From Hallerella succinigenes (GTDB lineage Bacteria; Fibrobacterota; Fibrobacteria; Fibrobacterales; Fibrobacteraceae), in NCBI RefSeq assembly GCF_002797675.1, contig NZ_PGEX01000001.1, positions 2,542,001 through 2,606,000 of the forward strand: a DNA stretch of 64,000 nt. The letters are read 5' to 3'. Shown here piece after piece: positions 49,834 to 57,146 of the stretch. Below the pieces are notes generated by a model. The model saw nothing but the letters and a program-made list of their open reading frames with translations. It did no database searches and had not been told where the DNA came from. Within the stretch, counting starts at the first letter, position 1. Each line of letters begins with the position of its first letter. The position numbers and the translations under genes are program-made.

Positions 49834-50814
49834 ATGGCGGAAAACATCACTACACTTCTCGAAAAACCGGATGCGGAAAACGTACAGGGCTCGGATTACC
49901 TCTACCTCGTGCAAGGATCAGGAAGCAAACGAGACAGAAAAATCAAGCTCGAGGCCCTCTTCGCGAGCGACCCGGCGCACACGCTCGTCGTCGACGAGCA
50001 GGACGACTTCAAGAAGCGTTATCTCGCTCCGGCATTCTTCCGTGGATCCGATTCCGGAAATTTCGACATCTTCTTCTCGGCGTCCGACATCACGCGTGAC
50101 GGTGCCAAGGTGCGCGTAATCGGCGCCTTCATCGGCATCGAAAAGGTGACGACGAACAAACTGGCGAACGACGCCGTGACGAACGCGAAGATTGCGATGC
50201 ACGCAGTATCCAACGGAAGTCTCGCGGACAAGTCCGTCAGCACGGAAAAGATCATCGACGGCAATGTAACCACCGCCAAGATCGCGGACGATGCCGTGAC
50301 TCCGGAAAAGATCGACGAGACGGGCGATTATACGGTCAAGTCGATGACCGTCAAAACCTCGTTGGACGCGGTGGTCTTGAAGGGGAACGTGTCGACGGAC
50401 AACATCTACCCCAAGACGGTGGGACAGAACATAATCGTTAACGGTGGATTTACGATTGCCATGGATGTATCGGCGAAATCCGTCGCCACGGAAAAGATAT
50501 CCTGTTCGAAGCTGTCCATGAAGGACAACGGAATGGCCTACGCCCCGGCATTGCCCTACTTTGTCGATACGGCCTACTACTACGACGGCGACCTCTCCAG
50601 ATACTGTGCCGGGGCGCCGTCCGGCGGGCGCGTGACGTTCGTGAACGCGACCGGGAGCAACCAAACGTACCATTTCAACGGCGGCGCGAACGGCAAGAGC
50701 GGCTACTTCACGCTTAAGGACGGACACGCCGTGGACCTGCTGGTATTCGAGGCGCAGTCATCGACGCAGGTATCGCTCGTCCCGATAGGCATCGACTTCT
50801 CGACGGTAGACTAG
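49834..50814 (+). CDS. Second tail fibre protein
   Basis: A 326-residue protein with repeated KLANDAVTNAKIAMHAVSNG and KIADDAVTPEKID-type units (residues ~105-170), the AVTxxKI repeats of phage fibres. The C-terminal ~110 residues (YYDGDLSRYCAGAPSGGRVT, then GYFTLKDGHAVDLLVF) form the likely receptor-contacting tip. Confidence 0.7.
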   Translation: MAENITTLLEKPDAENVQGSDYLYLVQGSGSKRDRKIKLEALFASDPAHTLVVDEQDDFKKRYLAPAFFRGSDSGNFDIFFSASDITRDGAKVRVIGAFIGIEKVTTNKLANDAVTNAKIAMHAVSNGSLADKSVSTEKIIDGNVTTAKIADDAVTPEKIDETGDYTVKSMTVKTSLDAVVLKGNVSTDNIYPKTVGQNIIVNGGFTIAMDVSAKSVATEKISCSKLSMKDNGMAYAPALPYFVDTAYYYDGDLSRYCAGAPSGGRVTFVNATGSNQTYHFNGGANGKSGYFTLKDGHAVDLLVFEAQSSTQVSLVPIGIDFSTVD

Positions 50815-50816
50815 AC

Positions 50817-51215
50817 ATGAACGCAGCCACTTTGACCTCCATTGCGAACGAAATCGGAGCTCCCGCCTTCGCCGTTCTCGTATGCATCGCGCTCTTCGGG
50901 TTCGGGCTGTACAAGATACTGCCGCGCCTGCAGGACGGGCAGAAGGCGACCGAAGACATCCGCAAGGATCGCGAACGTAAGCAGAAGGAATACTCCGAAC
51001 GGTTCGACAGGATCGAGCGGTCGGTCATCGAGGAGCGCTCCGCGCGTGAGTCCTTCGAGGCTCTTACGATGCAGAGGCTCAAGGAAGGAAACGACAAGTT
51101 CGAGAAGCTCGACTCAAAGGTCGACGACCTCCGGAATTCGGTCGGCAAGGTGGACAACGGCGTGGCGAAGCTTTCCGGACAGATTGACTTGCTCATCAAG
51201 ATGAAGGAGGCTTGA
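50817..51215 (+). CDS. Holin-like protein (XhlA-type layout)
   Basis: A 132-residue protein with a membrane helix (AFAVLVCIALFGFGLYKIL) followed by a long coiled coil (IRKDRERKQKEYSERFDRIE) up to the C-terminus. Hemolysin XhlA-like lysis proteins have a coil plus helix, here in the opposite order. It is the first of the lysis cassette. Confidence 0.5.
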   Translation: MNAATLTSIANEIGAPAFAVLVCIALFGFGLYKILPRLQDGQKATEDIRKDRERKQKEYSERFDRIERSVIEERSARESFEALTMQRLKEGNDKFEKLDSKVDDLRNSVGKVDNGVAKLSGQIDLLIKMKEA

Positions 51216-51218
51216 GGG

Positions 51219-51407
51219 ATGCTCGAATTCGCAATCGCTATCGCGATGGCGGTGGTCGTCGCCGGACTCGGTCTTATCGTGGCCGCGTTTGTCGGACAGG
51301 CAATCCTCGACGGCATCGATGACGTATGCAAGGACAAGGACAATGAAGAAGATTCTCGAATTGCTAACAAGCATCGGGATACGGATCACGATCCGTTTCT
51401 GACCTAG
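51219..51407 (+). CDS. Small membrane protein, possible holin or antiholin
   Basis: A 62-residue protein with one long N-terminal membrane helix (IAIAMAVVVAGLGLIVAAFV) and an acidic tail. It overlaps nothing but sits 3 nt after the previous gene, between a helix-coil protein and the M15 peptidase region; a holin role is inferred. Confidence 0.45.
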   Translation: MLEFAIAIAMAVVVAGLGLIVAAFVGQAILDGIDDVCKDKDNEEDSRIANKHRDTDHDPFLT

Positions 51408-51415
51408 GAGAAAAA

Positions 51416-51955
51416 ATGGCAAGACGAAACCGCATCACCGTAGACAGCTTCTCGGCGTCAAATTTCCACACGACAGAATCGCGGCCGTACCTTTTCACAG
51501 ATCCTTCCACAATATGGATCCACTTCACGCGCAGGATGACCGACGGGCGGAAGTACCGTGGCGTCATCAGCATCTGCCTGCTCGACGGCTACGTGACGGA
51601 CGGTGCGTCCACGAAGTGGCCCGTCTCGCTCCTCGTGCCGAACTGGCGTCACGGCGACGACCGCTACAACGCCGCACCGACGGCGCACGACGTGCTCTAC
51701 AGCGTCCGCGGCCTGATTCCCGGGCTCGTCCGCGACACGCCCGTCCTCGACCTCTCCCGTGAAGAGTGCGACGACATCATCCGCGGGATGTGGAGGTGCT
51801 GGGGCATGTCGCGATTCCTCGCCGGTTGCGCCGACAAGGGGCTCGAATGCTTCGCAGGCGGCAATCAGCACTGGGGCAACGACGGATACAACGTGCGCGA
51901 CAGGGCCGTCGTCAGATGGAGACGGACGGAAACATGCAATAAGGATCGAAAATGA
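51416..51955 (+). CDS. DUF1353 protein
   Basis: A 179-residue protein with ISICLLDGYVTDGASTKWPV and APTAHDVLYSVRG, the DUF1353 core. Such proteins lie beside lysis genes in many phages; the conserved D-G-A-S and H-D residues suggest an enzyme, possibly a peptidoglycan amidase-type or structural protein. Function unproven. Confidence 0.75.
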   Translation: MARRNRITVDSFSASNFHTTESRPYLFTDPSTIWIHFTRRMTDGRKYRGVISICLLDGYVTDGASTKWPVSLLVPNWRHGDDRYNAAPTAHDVLYSVRGLIPGLVRDTPVLDLSREECDDIIRGMWRCWGMSRFLAGCADKGLECFAGGNQHWGNDGYNVRDRAVVRWRRTETCNKDRK

Positions 51956-52323
51956 CAAACTATTTCACCGTACTCGAAAGCGAAATCCAGTCCACGGCTA
52001 ACCGCGTGTGGCGCCTTGAACAGGCGTGCACGGACGAATACGCAGAACTCCACGAGCTCACCGTGGACGACCGTAGAATCATGCGAAAACGGCTCGAAGC
52101 GACGAAGGCGCTCTACCGAGTCCTCGTCGAACAGGCGAGCTGCTTCCACGACGAGGAGGAAGGGCTGAAGTTCGACCCTGCGAAATGGGATCTCGACACG
52201 GTCGTGGACGTCGAGAATTCACCGAGTCTCTACCGCGACGCCATCACGGATGGCGAAATCGACGACTCGCTTCTCGACATAATGGACCCGCTGTCATTCA
52301 TGAAGGTCAGAAAGCATGGATAA
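51952..52323 (+). CDS. Acidic phage protein of unknown function
   Basis: A 123-residue protein (MTNYFTVLESEIQSTANRVW) with helical N-terminus and Asp-rich C-terminus (DLDTVVDVENSPSLYRDAIT). It overlaps neighbours by 4 and 8 nt. Function unknown. Confidence 0.5.
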   Translation: MTNYFTVLESEIQSTANRVWRLEQACTDEYAELHELTVDDRRIMRKRLEATKALYRVLVEQASCFHDEEEGLKFDPAKWDLDTVVDVENSPSLYRDAITDGEIDDSLLDIMDPLSFMKVRKHG

Positions 52324-52771
52324 GTACTTCACCTGCGAGGAACCGCGCTATTTCAGTTTCGCCGAAATGACCCGTACGGACACCGGTCTCGACAACCGCC
52401 CGACGACATGGGATCAGGTCGAGAACCTGATGGTGACCGCGAACAGGCTCGACACCGTCCGAGGGAAGTTCGGCAAGGCGGTGCGGGTCAACTGCGCATT
52501 CCGTTCCGAGGCGGTAAACGCGCGCGTTGGGGGCGTTCCGACGTCCGCCCATACGCAAGGGCTCGCCGCCGACATCTGCGCCTACGACGGCACGGAAACG
52601 GGCAACAGACGGCTATACGCCATCTGCCGGGAGTCCATTCTTTCGCTCTCCATCGACCAGCTTATCCTGTACACGGAAAAGCCCGGCGTGGAATCGTCAC
52701 GGATCCGTTTCATGCACGTTGGTTTCCGTGCGTTCGGCGAGAAGCCGCGCGGGCAGATCCTTTTCAAGTGA
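52316..52771 (+). CDS. M15-type peptidase, likely endolysin
   Basis: A 151-residue zinc peptidase of the M15 (D-Ala-D-Ala carboxypeptidase) group: S77-x-H79 (TSAHTQGLAADI), D86 and H134 (FMHVGF) give the metal site. Acts on peptidoglycan cross-links to release progeny. No signal peptide, so it needs a holin, fitting the two membrane proteins just upstream. Confidence 0.8.
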   Translation: MDKYFTCEEPRYFSFAEMTRTDTGLDNRPTTWDQVENLMVTANRLDTVRGKFGKAVRVNCAFRSEAVNARVGGVPTSAHTQGLAADICAYDGTETGNRRLYAICRESILSLSIDQLILYTEKPGVESSRIRFMHVGFRAFGEKPRGQILFK

Positions 52772-52778
52772 GCCGCGC

Positions 52779-53225
52779 ATGACCGAAACGTTCGCCTTCG
52801 AAATTTCGGGAGAGGTCCCGAGCAAGAAGAACAGCAGGCGTCTCGCGATGGCGGGAGGACGGCTCCGCTCGTTCCCGTCGAAGGCGCACGAACGGTGGCA
52901 CCGGACGGCGATGGCGGAAATCGCCATGCAGAAGGCGGGGCGCATAGGCATCCCGCTGGGCATGCGCCTGCGGGTGGACTGCACGTTCTATCACGCCGAC
53001 AGGCGCCGTCGTGACCACAACAACCAGATGGCGTCGGTCCTCGACCTGCTCGTGGATTCCGGGATAGTCAAGGACGACTCCTGGGACATCGTGGCGGAGG
53101 AATCATGCCGTGGCGAATTCAGGAAGGGGAACGGGGGCGCAAAAATCGAAATCAGGATTTTATCGGAGGTTACGGATGAAAAATGTCGAGATGCATCAAG
53201 GATTTCGGGTGCACGAATCCGTTGA
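52779..53225 (+). CDS. RusA-like Holliday junction resolvase
   Basis: A 148-residue protein with VPSKKNSRRLAMAGGR at the N-terminus and the acidic cluster DHNN (79-82), D89, D93, D99 and D100 (LDLLVDSGIVKDDSWD) that coordinates Mg2+ in RusA. It cuts branched DNA before packaging. Its place is unusual: the end of the lysis segment of a late operon rather than the early recombination region. Confidence 0.7.
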   Translation: MTETFAFEISGEVPSKKNSRRLAMAGGRLRSFPSKAHERWHRTAMAEIAMQKAGRIGIPLGMRLRVDCTFYHADRRRRDHNNQMASVLDLLVDSGIVKDDSWDIVAEESCRGEFRKGNGGAKIEIRILSEVTDEKCRDASRISGARIR

Positions 53226-53250
53226 TCCTTGACAGGAACCCGTCTAGAAA

Positions 53251-53793
53251 TTATTTGTTGCGGATTTCGAAGGAGACCGAATTCACGAGGGTGCTGGTGT
53301 CGATGAGAGGCTTGTCGCCGCCATGGCGCCGGTTCGCGATTGTGTAGGGGGAGAGGGCGACCCACTGGCCGTTGCGCATGGAATCCTTGATCTCGTCGAC
53401 ACCTTTCTGCCCGAGGGACTCGAACACCTGGCGGGCGGTCATCTGACCGGAAATGTAACGGTGGAGCAGCCTGCGGAGGATGGCGTCCGCCTTCTTTGCG
53501 AAGTTGGCGGAGGCAAGGTCCATGAACGGACGTGGCGGAATGGCAGGATAACGGTGGCCGGAAACGGTGCATCCAGCCTCGCGACCGTAGTTCAGGGTTC
53601 GGGCGACCATGGCGAGCGATACCGGCTTCCCGGCAGGGATGGACTTCCCGTTTTTCATGTTTTTCCCGGTTTTCTGCGCGGCGTAATAGACTGCGGTCTT
53701 GTTGCCGTCAGGCCATCCGACGGCGAGCTCGCTGTCCTTGAAGAATGCGGAATCCGCGATCTTTGAAAGATTTCCCTTGCTTAGAATTTTCAT
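53251..53793 (-). CDS. Phage neck/tail-completion-like protein on the opposite strand
   Basis: A 180-residue protein from ATG 53793 with motifs common in tail-completion (HK97 gp10/virion morphogenesis) proteins: YGREAGCTVSGHRYPAIPPR-PFM and PLIDTSTLVNSVSFEIR. It is oriented against all other structural genes. A TATATT box (53815-53810) stands upstream. A captured or moved gene that now has its own promoter is likely. Confidence 0.6.
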   Translation of the reverse strand: MKILSKGNLSKIADSAFFKDSELAVGWPDGNKTAVYYAAQKTGKNMKNGKSIPAGKPVSLAMVARTLNYGREAGCTVSGHRYPAIPPRPFMDLASANFAKKADAILRRLLHRYISGQMTARQVFESLGQKGVDEIKDSMRNGQWVALSPYTIANRRHGGDKPLIDTSTLVNSVSFEIRNK

Positions 53794-53845
53794 GGTGCTT
53801 TTTTTGAAAAATATATTACATTTTAAGGTAACAAGAACGGACTTA

Positions 53846-54019
53846 GTGGGAGAATTTCTCACCTTAAAGGAACTCGCCGCCCGGATTGGTTACAACTACT
53901 GGACGGTACACGGATGGGTCGATAGCCGGGGGCTCCCGGTGCACCGCGCGACGCCGCGCGGTCGAATGACCGTAAGCTGGACAGAATTCAACTCCTGGTG
54001 GGCGAAAATCGGGGCATAG
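53846..54019 (+). CDS. Small HTH_17-type protein
   Basis: A 57-residue protein; start taken as GTG 53846 (no ribosome site obvious). LTLKELAARIGYNYWTVHGW, then RMTVSWTEFNSWWA is a complete HTH_17 (MerR/excisionase) fold. Directly upstream of terminase small subunit, 2 nt away, and may help terminase recognise DNA or regulate the packaging operon. Confidence 0.6.
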   Translation: MGEFLTLKELAARIGYNYWTVHGWVDSRGLPVHRATPRGRMTVSWTEFNSWWAKIGA

Positions 54020-54021
54020 CC

Positions 54022-54480
54022 ATGGTAGACAAGGCTATGCACGAAAAGATGTCGGCTCTCGCGCGACTCGGCGCGAAGGCGTCAAACGGCGGAGAGACAC
54101 GCCGGTTACAGAACCTTGTCAAGAAGGGGCTCAAGACCAATATCCCCACGAGCGGGAACCTCGCCGATATCCTGTACAAGGTCGGCGTGGACGCCAACGA
54201 AAAGGTGGACGCGGCCAGGGGCATCATTTCCGTATTCATATCCAAGGCGCTCGCCGGTGACCTTTCGGCGGCCCGCTTCATCTTCGAGGCGGGAGGCTTG
54301 ACGCTGAACGCAGCAGAAAAGCGCGCAAGGATCGCCGCAATCTCGAAGATGGCGGAAAACCCGCAAAGGGTCGAAGTCCGTGATATCCAGGCGGTAAGCC
54401 CGGTCGAGATGAGGGCGGAAGCCGTGCAGCTCGGGATCTTCGAAGGGGATGCCTTCAAGAAGGGAGCGGCTGAAGCATGA
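54022..54480 (+). CDS. Terminase small subunit
   Basis: A 152-residue protein from ATG 54022; N-terminal basic region (ARLGAKASNGGETRRLQNLV), helical centre with ISVFISKALAGDLSAARFIF, C-terminal part contacting TerL. Identified by size, helical pattern and position just before the large subunit, overlapping it by 4 nt. Confidence 0.65.
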   Translation: MVDKAMHEKMSALARLGAKASNGGETRRLQNLVKKGLKTNIPTSGNLADILYKVGVDANEKVDAARGIISVFISKALAGDLSAARFIFEAGGLTLNAAEKRARIAAISKMAENPQRVEVRDIQAVSPVEMRAEAVQLGIFEGDAFKKGAAEA

Positions 54481-55868
54481 CGCCTGCGATGCTTGAACTT
54501 TCGAGAAGGAACCTGATGGCTTTCGTCAAGACGACGAAACCGGACTATTCCGTCGGATGGGTGCACCGCGAGATTTGCGGAAGACTCATGAACTTCCTTG
54601 CCGACGTGATGGAACGCAAGAGCCCGCGCCTCATCCTGACGATGCCGCCTCGCCACGGCAAGAGCGAAATCGCGTCGAGACGCTTCCCTGCCTGGGTTTT
54701 CGGCGTCGCCCCGCAGATGAAGATCATAACGGTCTCCTACAACCTGGACCTCGCGCGATCGATGAGCAGGGACGTGCAACGGATAATGACATCCGACGAA
54801 TATCGCGAGATATTCCCGCATGTCAGCCTGGGATTCCGGGAAAAGGGCGTCCCTTCGACGAAACGGTCCGACATGTTCGAGATTCCTGGCTTTGACGGGG
54901 CCTATATCGCCGCAGGCGTTGACGGTGGCGTGACAGGCAAGGGTGCGAACATTTTCATCATCGACGACCCGATCAAGAACAGGAAGGAGGCGGACAGCCC
55001 CACCATACGCCAGAACGTATGGGAATTTTACACGGACTCGGCTCGGACGCGACTTGCGCCAGGAGCCGGGATCATCATCATCCAGACACGATGGCACCAG
55101 GACGACCTCGCCGGCCGTCTCATCGCAATGGACCACGCAGGCGTCGGGGAAAATTACAGGCTTGTCAACTACCCGGCCATCGCCGAACACGACGAGCCGC
55201 ACAGGAAGGAGGGCGAGGCCCTAGATCCGCAACGGTACGACATCGGCGAACTCCTGAAACTCAAGGCCGTTCTCGGATCCTACAGCTGGGCTGCGCTTTA
55301 CCAGCAGCGTCCGACGCCACGTTCAGGCGGCATCTTCAAGCGCAGCTGGGTGCGGTATTACGATACCGCCCCGGTGGTTTTCGACCGCGTGATTCAGAGC
55401 TGGGACTTGACGTTCAAGGATTCGGAATCGGGGGACTTCGTCGCGGGTTTCGTCATCGGACAGATTGGAGCCGACATTTACGTTCTCGACTGCGAGCACT
55501 CGAAAATCGACTTCACGAGCCAGATCCGCGCCATACTTCGGATGACGAAAAAATGGCCAATGGCGACGGCGAAGGTTGTCGAGGACAAGGCGAACGGGCC
55601 GGCCGTCATCGCTACGCTCAGGAGCAAGGTGCCGGGGATCATCGCTTTCAACCCCCAGGGCAGCAAGGAGCAGAGGGCGAACAGCGCGGCTCCGACGGTG
55701 GAGGCGGGGAACCTGCTGCTTCCAAGGAACGCCCCGTGGCTTACCGATTTCGAGAACGAGTTCTTCATGTATCCCGGCGTCGAGCACGACGACCAGGTGG
55801 ACGCCCTGGACCAGGGCATCCTTTATCTTACACAGCACGCCACGCGCGGGATCGCGGCCTGGCTTTAG
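54477..55868 (+). CDS. terL: Terminase large subunit
   Basis: A 463-residue packaging motor. Walker A-type MPPRHGKSE (56-64), Walker B FIIDDP (160-165), motif III ITTRWHQDD-like (QTRWHQDD, 203-210), and RNase-H-like nuclease acidic residues D310 (SWDLTFKD), E369/D370 (VVEDKANG) and D438-D439-D442 (HDDQVDAL). It pumps DNA into procapsids and cuts concatemers. Confidence 0.95.
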   Translation: MTPAMLELSRRNLMAFVKTTKPDYSVGWVHREICGRLMNFLADVMERKSPRLILTMPPRHGKSEIASRRFPAWVFGVAPQMKIITVSYNLDLARSMSRDVQRIMTSDEYREIFPHVSLGFREKGVPSTKRSDMFEIPGFDGAYIAAGVDGGVTGKGANIFIIDDPIKNRKEADSPTIRQNVWEFYTDSARTRLAPGAGIIIIQTRWHQDDLAGRLIAMDHAGVGENYRLVNYPAIAEHDEPHRKEGEALDPQRYDIGELLKLKAVLGSYSWAALYQQRPTPRSGGIFKRSWVRYYDTAPVVFDRVIQSWDLTFKDSESGDFVAGFVIGQIGADIYVLDCEHSKIDFTSQIRAILRMTKKWPMATAKVVEDKANGPAVIATLRSKVPGIIAFNPQGSKEQRANSAAPTVEAGNLLLPRNAPWLTDFENEFFMYPGVEHDDQVDALDQGILYLTQHATRGIAAWL

Positions 55869-55880
55869 AAGGAGTAGACA

Positions 55881-57143
55881 ATGAGCGGCAAACGGAAGAC
55901 TTTCCAGGACGGCCCTTACAAGAACCTCGTGACGGGTCTGGGCGAAATCGGCATCGACAAGACCGAAGAGACGAAGGCGTCATCGTATACGCCTGCGGAC
56001 CTCGCGGAACTGGCGCGGATGCAGATGCTCGACGGACTCGCCGACATCATCGTCTGCAATCCCGTCGAGACGGCGTTCATGAACGACCCGACGCTCTCCG
56101 GGGATGACGACGGGGAAATCCTCGAGGCAGCCATGCAGGCGGGGCTTGTCGAGGCTATCCAGAGCGCAGGCGAAGAAATGCGCCTGACGGGAGGCGCCGT
56201 CATCGTGAAGGAATACGAAGAGGAGCAGACCGGAAACGTCCCGGACTTGAAGGAAGCGCCCGACGACAGGTGGACACTTTCCGGATTCCGGGTGTACGGT
56301 GCCGGGGAAATTTCCCTGCAGTCCTCGGATTTCGAGGGCGACACGCCGACCTGTTACCCGGTGAAGCTGATGGACGGGAACGAGGTGCGCATCCATCCGC
56401 AGCGGTGCACCGTCTTCCACGGGAAACGGCTTCCGGGAGCGCTCAAGAATTCGGGCTGCATCCGGGAGAAGTTCTTCGGGACGAGCGCCTTGCGTCCGGT
56501 CGAAAAGGCGCTGAAGGACATCGCTACGGTCACGGGATCGGTCGTGAACATGGCGACGGAAACCGGGACACTTCTTGTCACCCTCGACGGCATCAACGAG
56601 CTGCTCTCGAAGCCGGACTGCGGCTTGAAGGACGTCCACGACCTGATCAGCATGGTGAAGCTATGCATGAACAGCATGCGCGCCGCGTTCGCAGGACCGA
56701 GCGACAAGTTCCAGATCCTCTCGCACAATTTCGGAGGGATCCCCGACGTCATGCAGAAGCTGTTCGTCCTTGCCGCCGCGAAGAGCCACATGCCGATGAG
56801 CCTGCTCTTCGGGCAGAGCGCCACGGGGCTCGCGCAGACGAACGAGGGCGACGCGAAGGAGTACGCCAAGACGGTGAACGCATGGCGCCAACGCTATCTC
56901 TACAAGCCGTCGGCTTCGCTTTTCGCCGATTTCGCGAAGCGCAACTTCGAGAAGGACGTGACCGGGTTCACGTGGGGCACGATCGACACCCGCACGATCA
57001 CGGAAGAACTCGACGCAAGGAAGAAGGAAAGCGAGATCGACATCGCGTCGATCAACGCGGGAATCATCACGGCGGACGAAGTGAGAAAGGCCCGCTATGC
57101 GAACGGGCACTCGTTCGAACTTACGGTCGATTCGGAGGATTAA
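55881..57143 (+). CDS. Portal protein, DUF1073
   Basis: A 420-residue protein with the DUF1073 blocks RLPGALKNSGCIREKFFGTS, LISMVKLCMNSMRAAFAGPS and LLFGQSATGLAQTNEGDAK. DUF1073 portals form the dodecameric DNA entry gate. It precedes the MuF gene as usual in SPP1-, Mu- and Pam3-like heads. Confidence 0.85.
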   Translation: MSGKRKTFQDGPYKNLVTGLGEIGIDKTEETKASSYTPADLAELARMQMLDGLADIIVCNPVETAFMNDPTLSGDDDGEILEAAMQAGLVEAIQSAGEEMRLTGGAVIVKEYEEEQTGNVPDLKEAPDDRWTLSGFRVYGAGEISLQSSDFEGDTPTCYPVKLMDGNEVRIHPQRCTVFHGKRLPGALKNSGCIREKFFGTSALRPVEKALKDIATVTGSVVNMATETGTLLVTLDGINELLSKPDCGLKDVHDLISMVKLCMNSMRAAFAGPSDKFQILSHNFGGIPDVMQKLFVLAAAKSHMPMSLLFGQSATGLAQTNEGDAKEYAKTVNAWRQRYLYKPSASLFADFAKRNFEKDVTGFTWGTIDTRTITEELDARKKESEIDIASINAGIITADEVRKARYANGHSFELTVDSED

Positions 57144-57146
57144 GGG

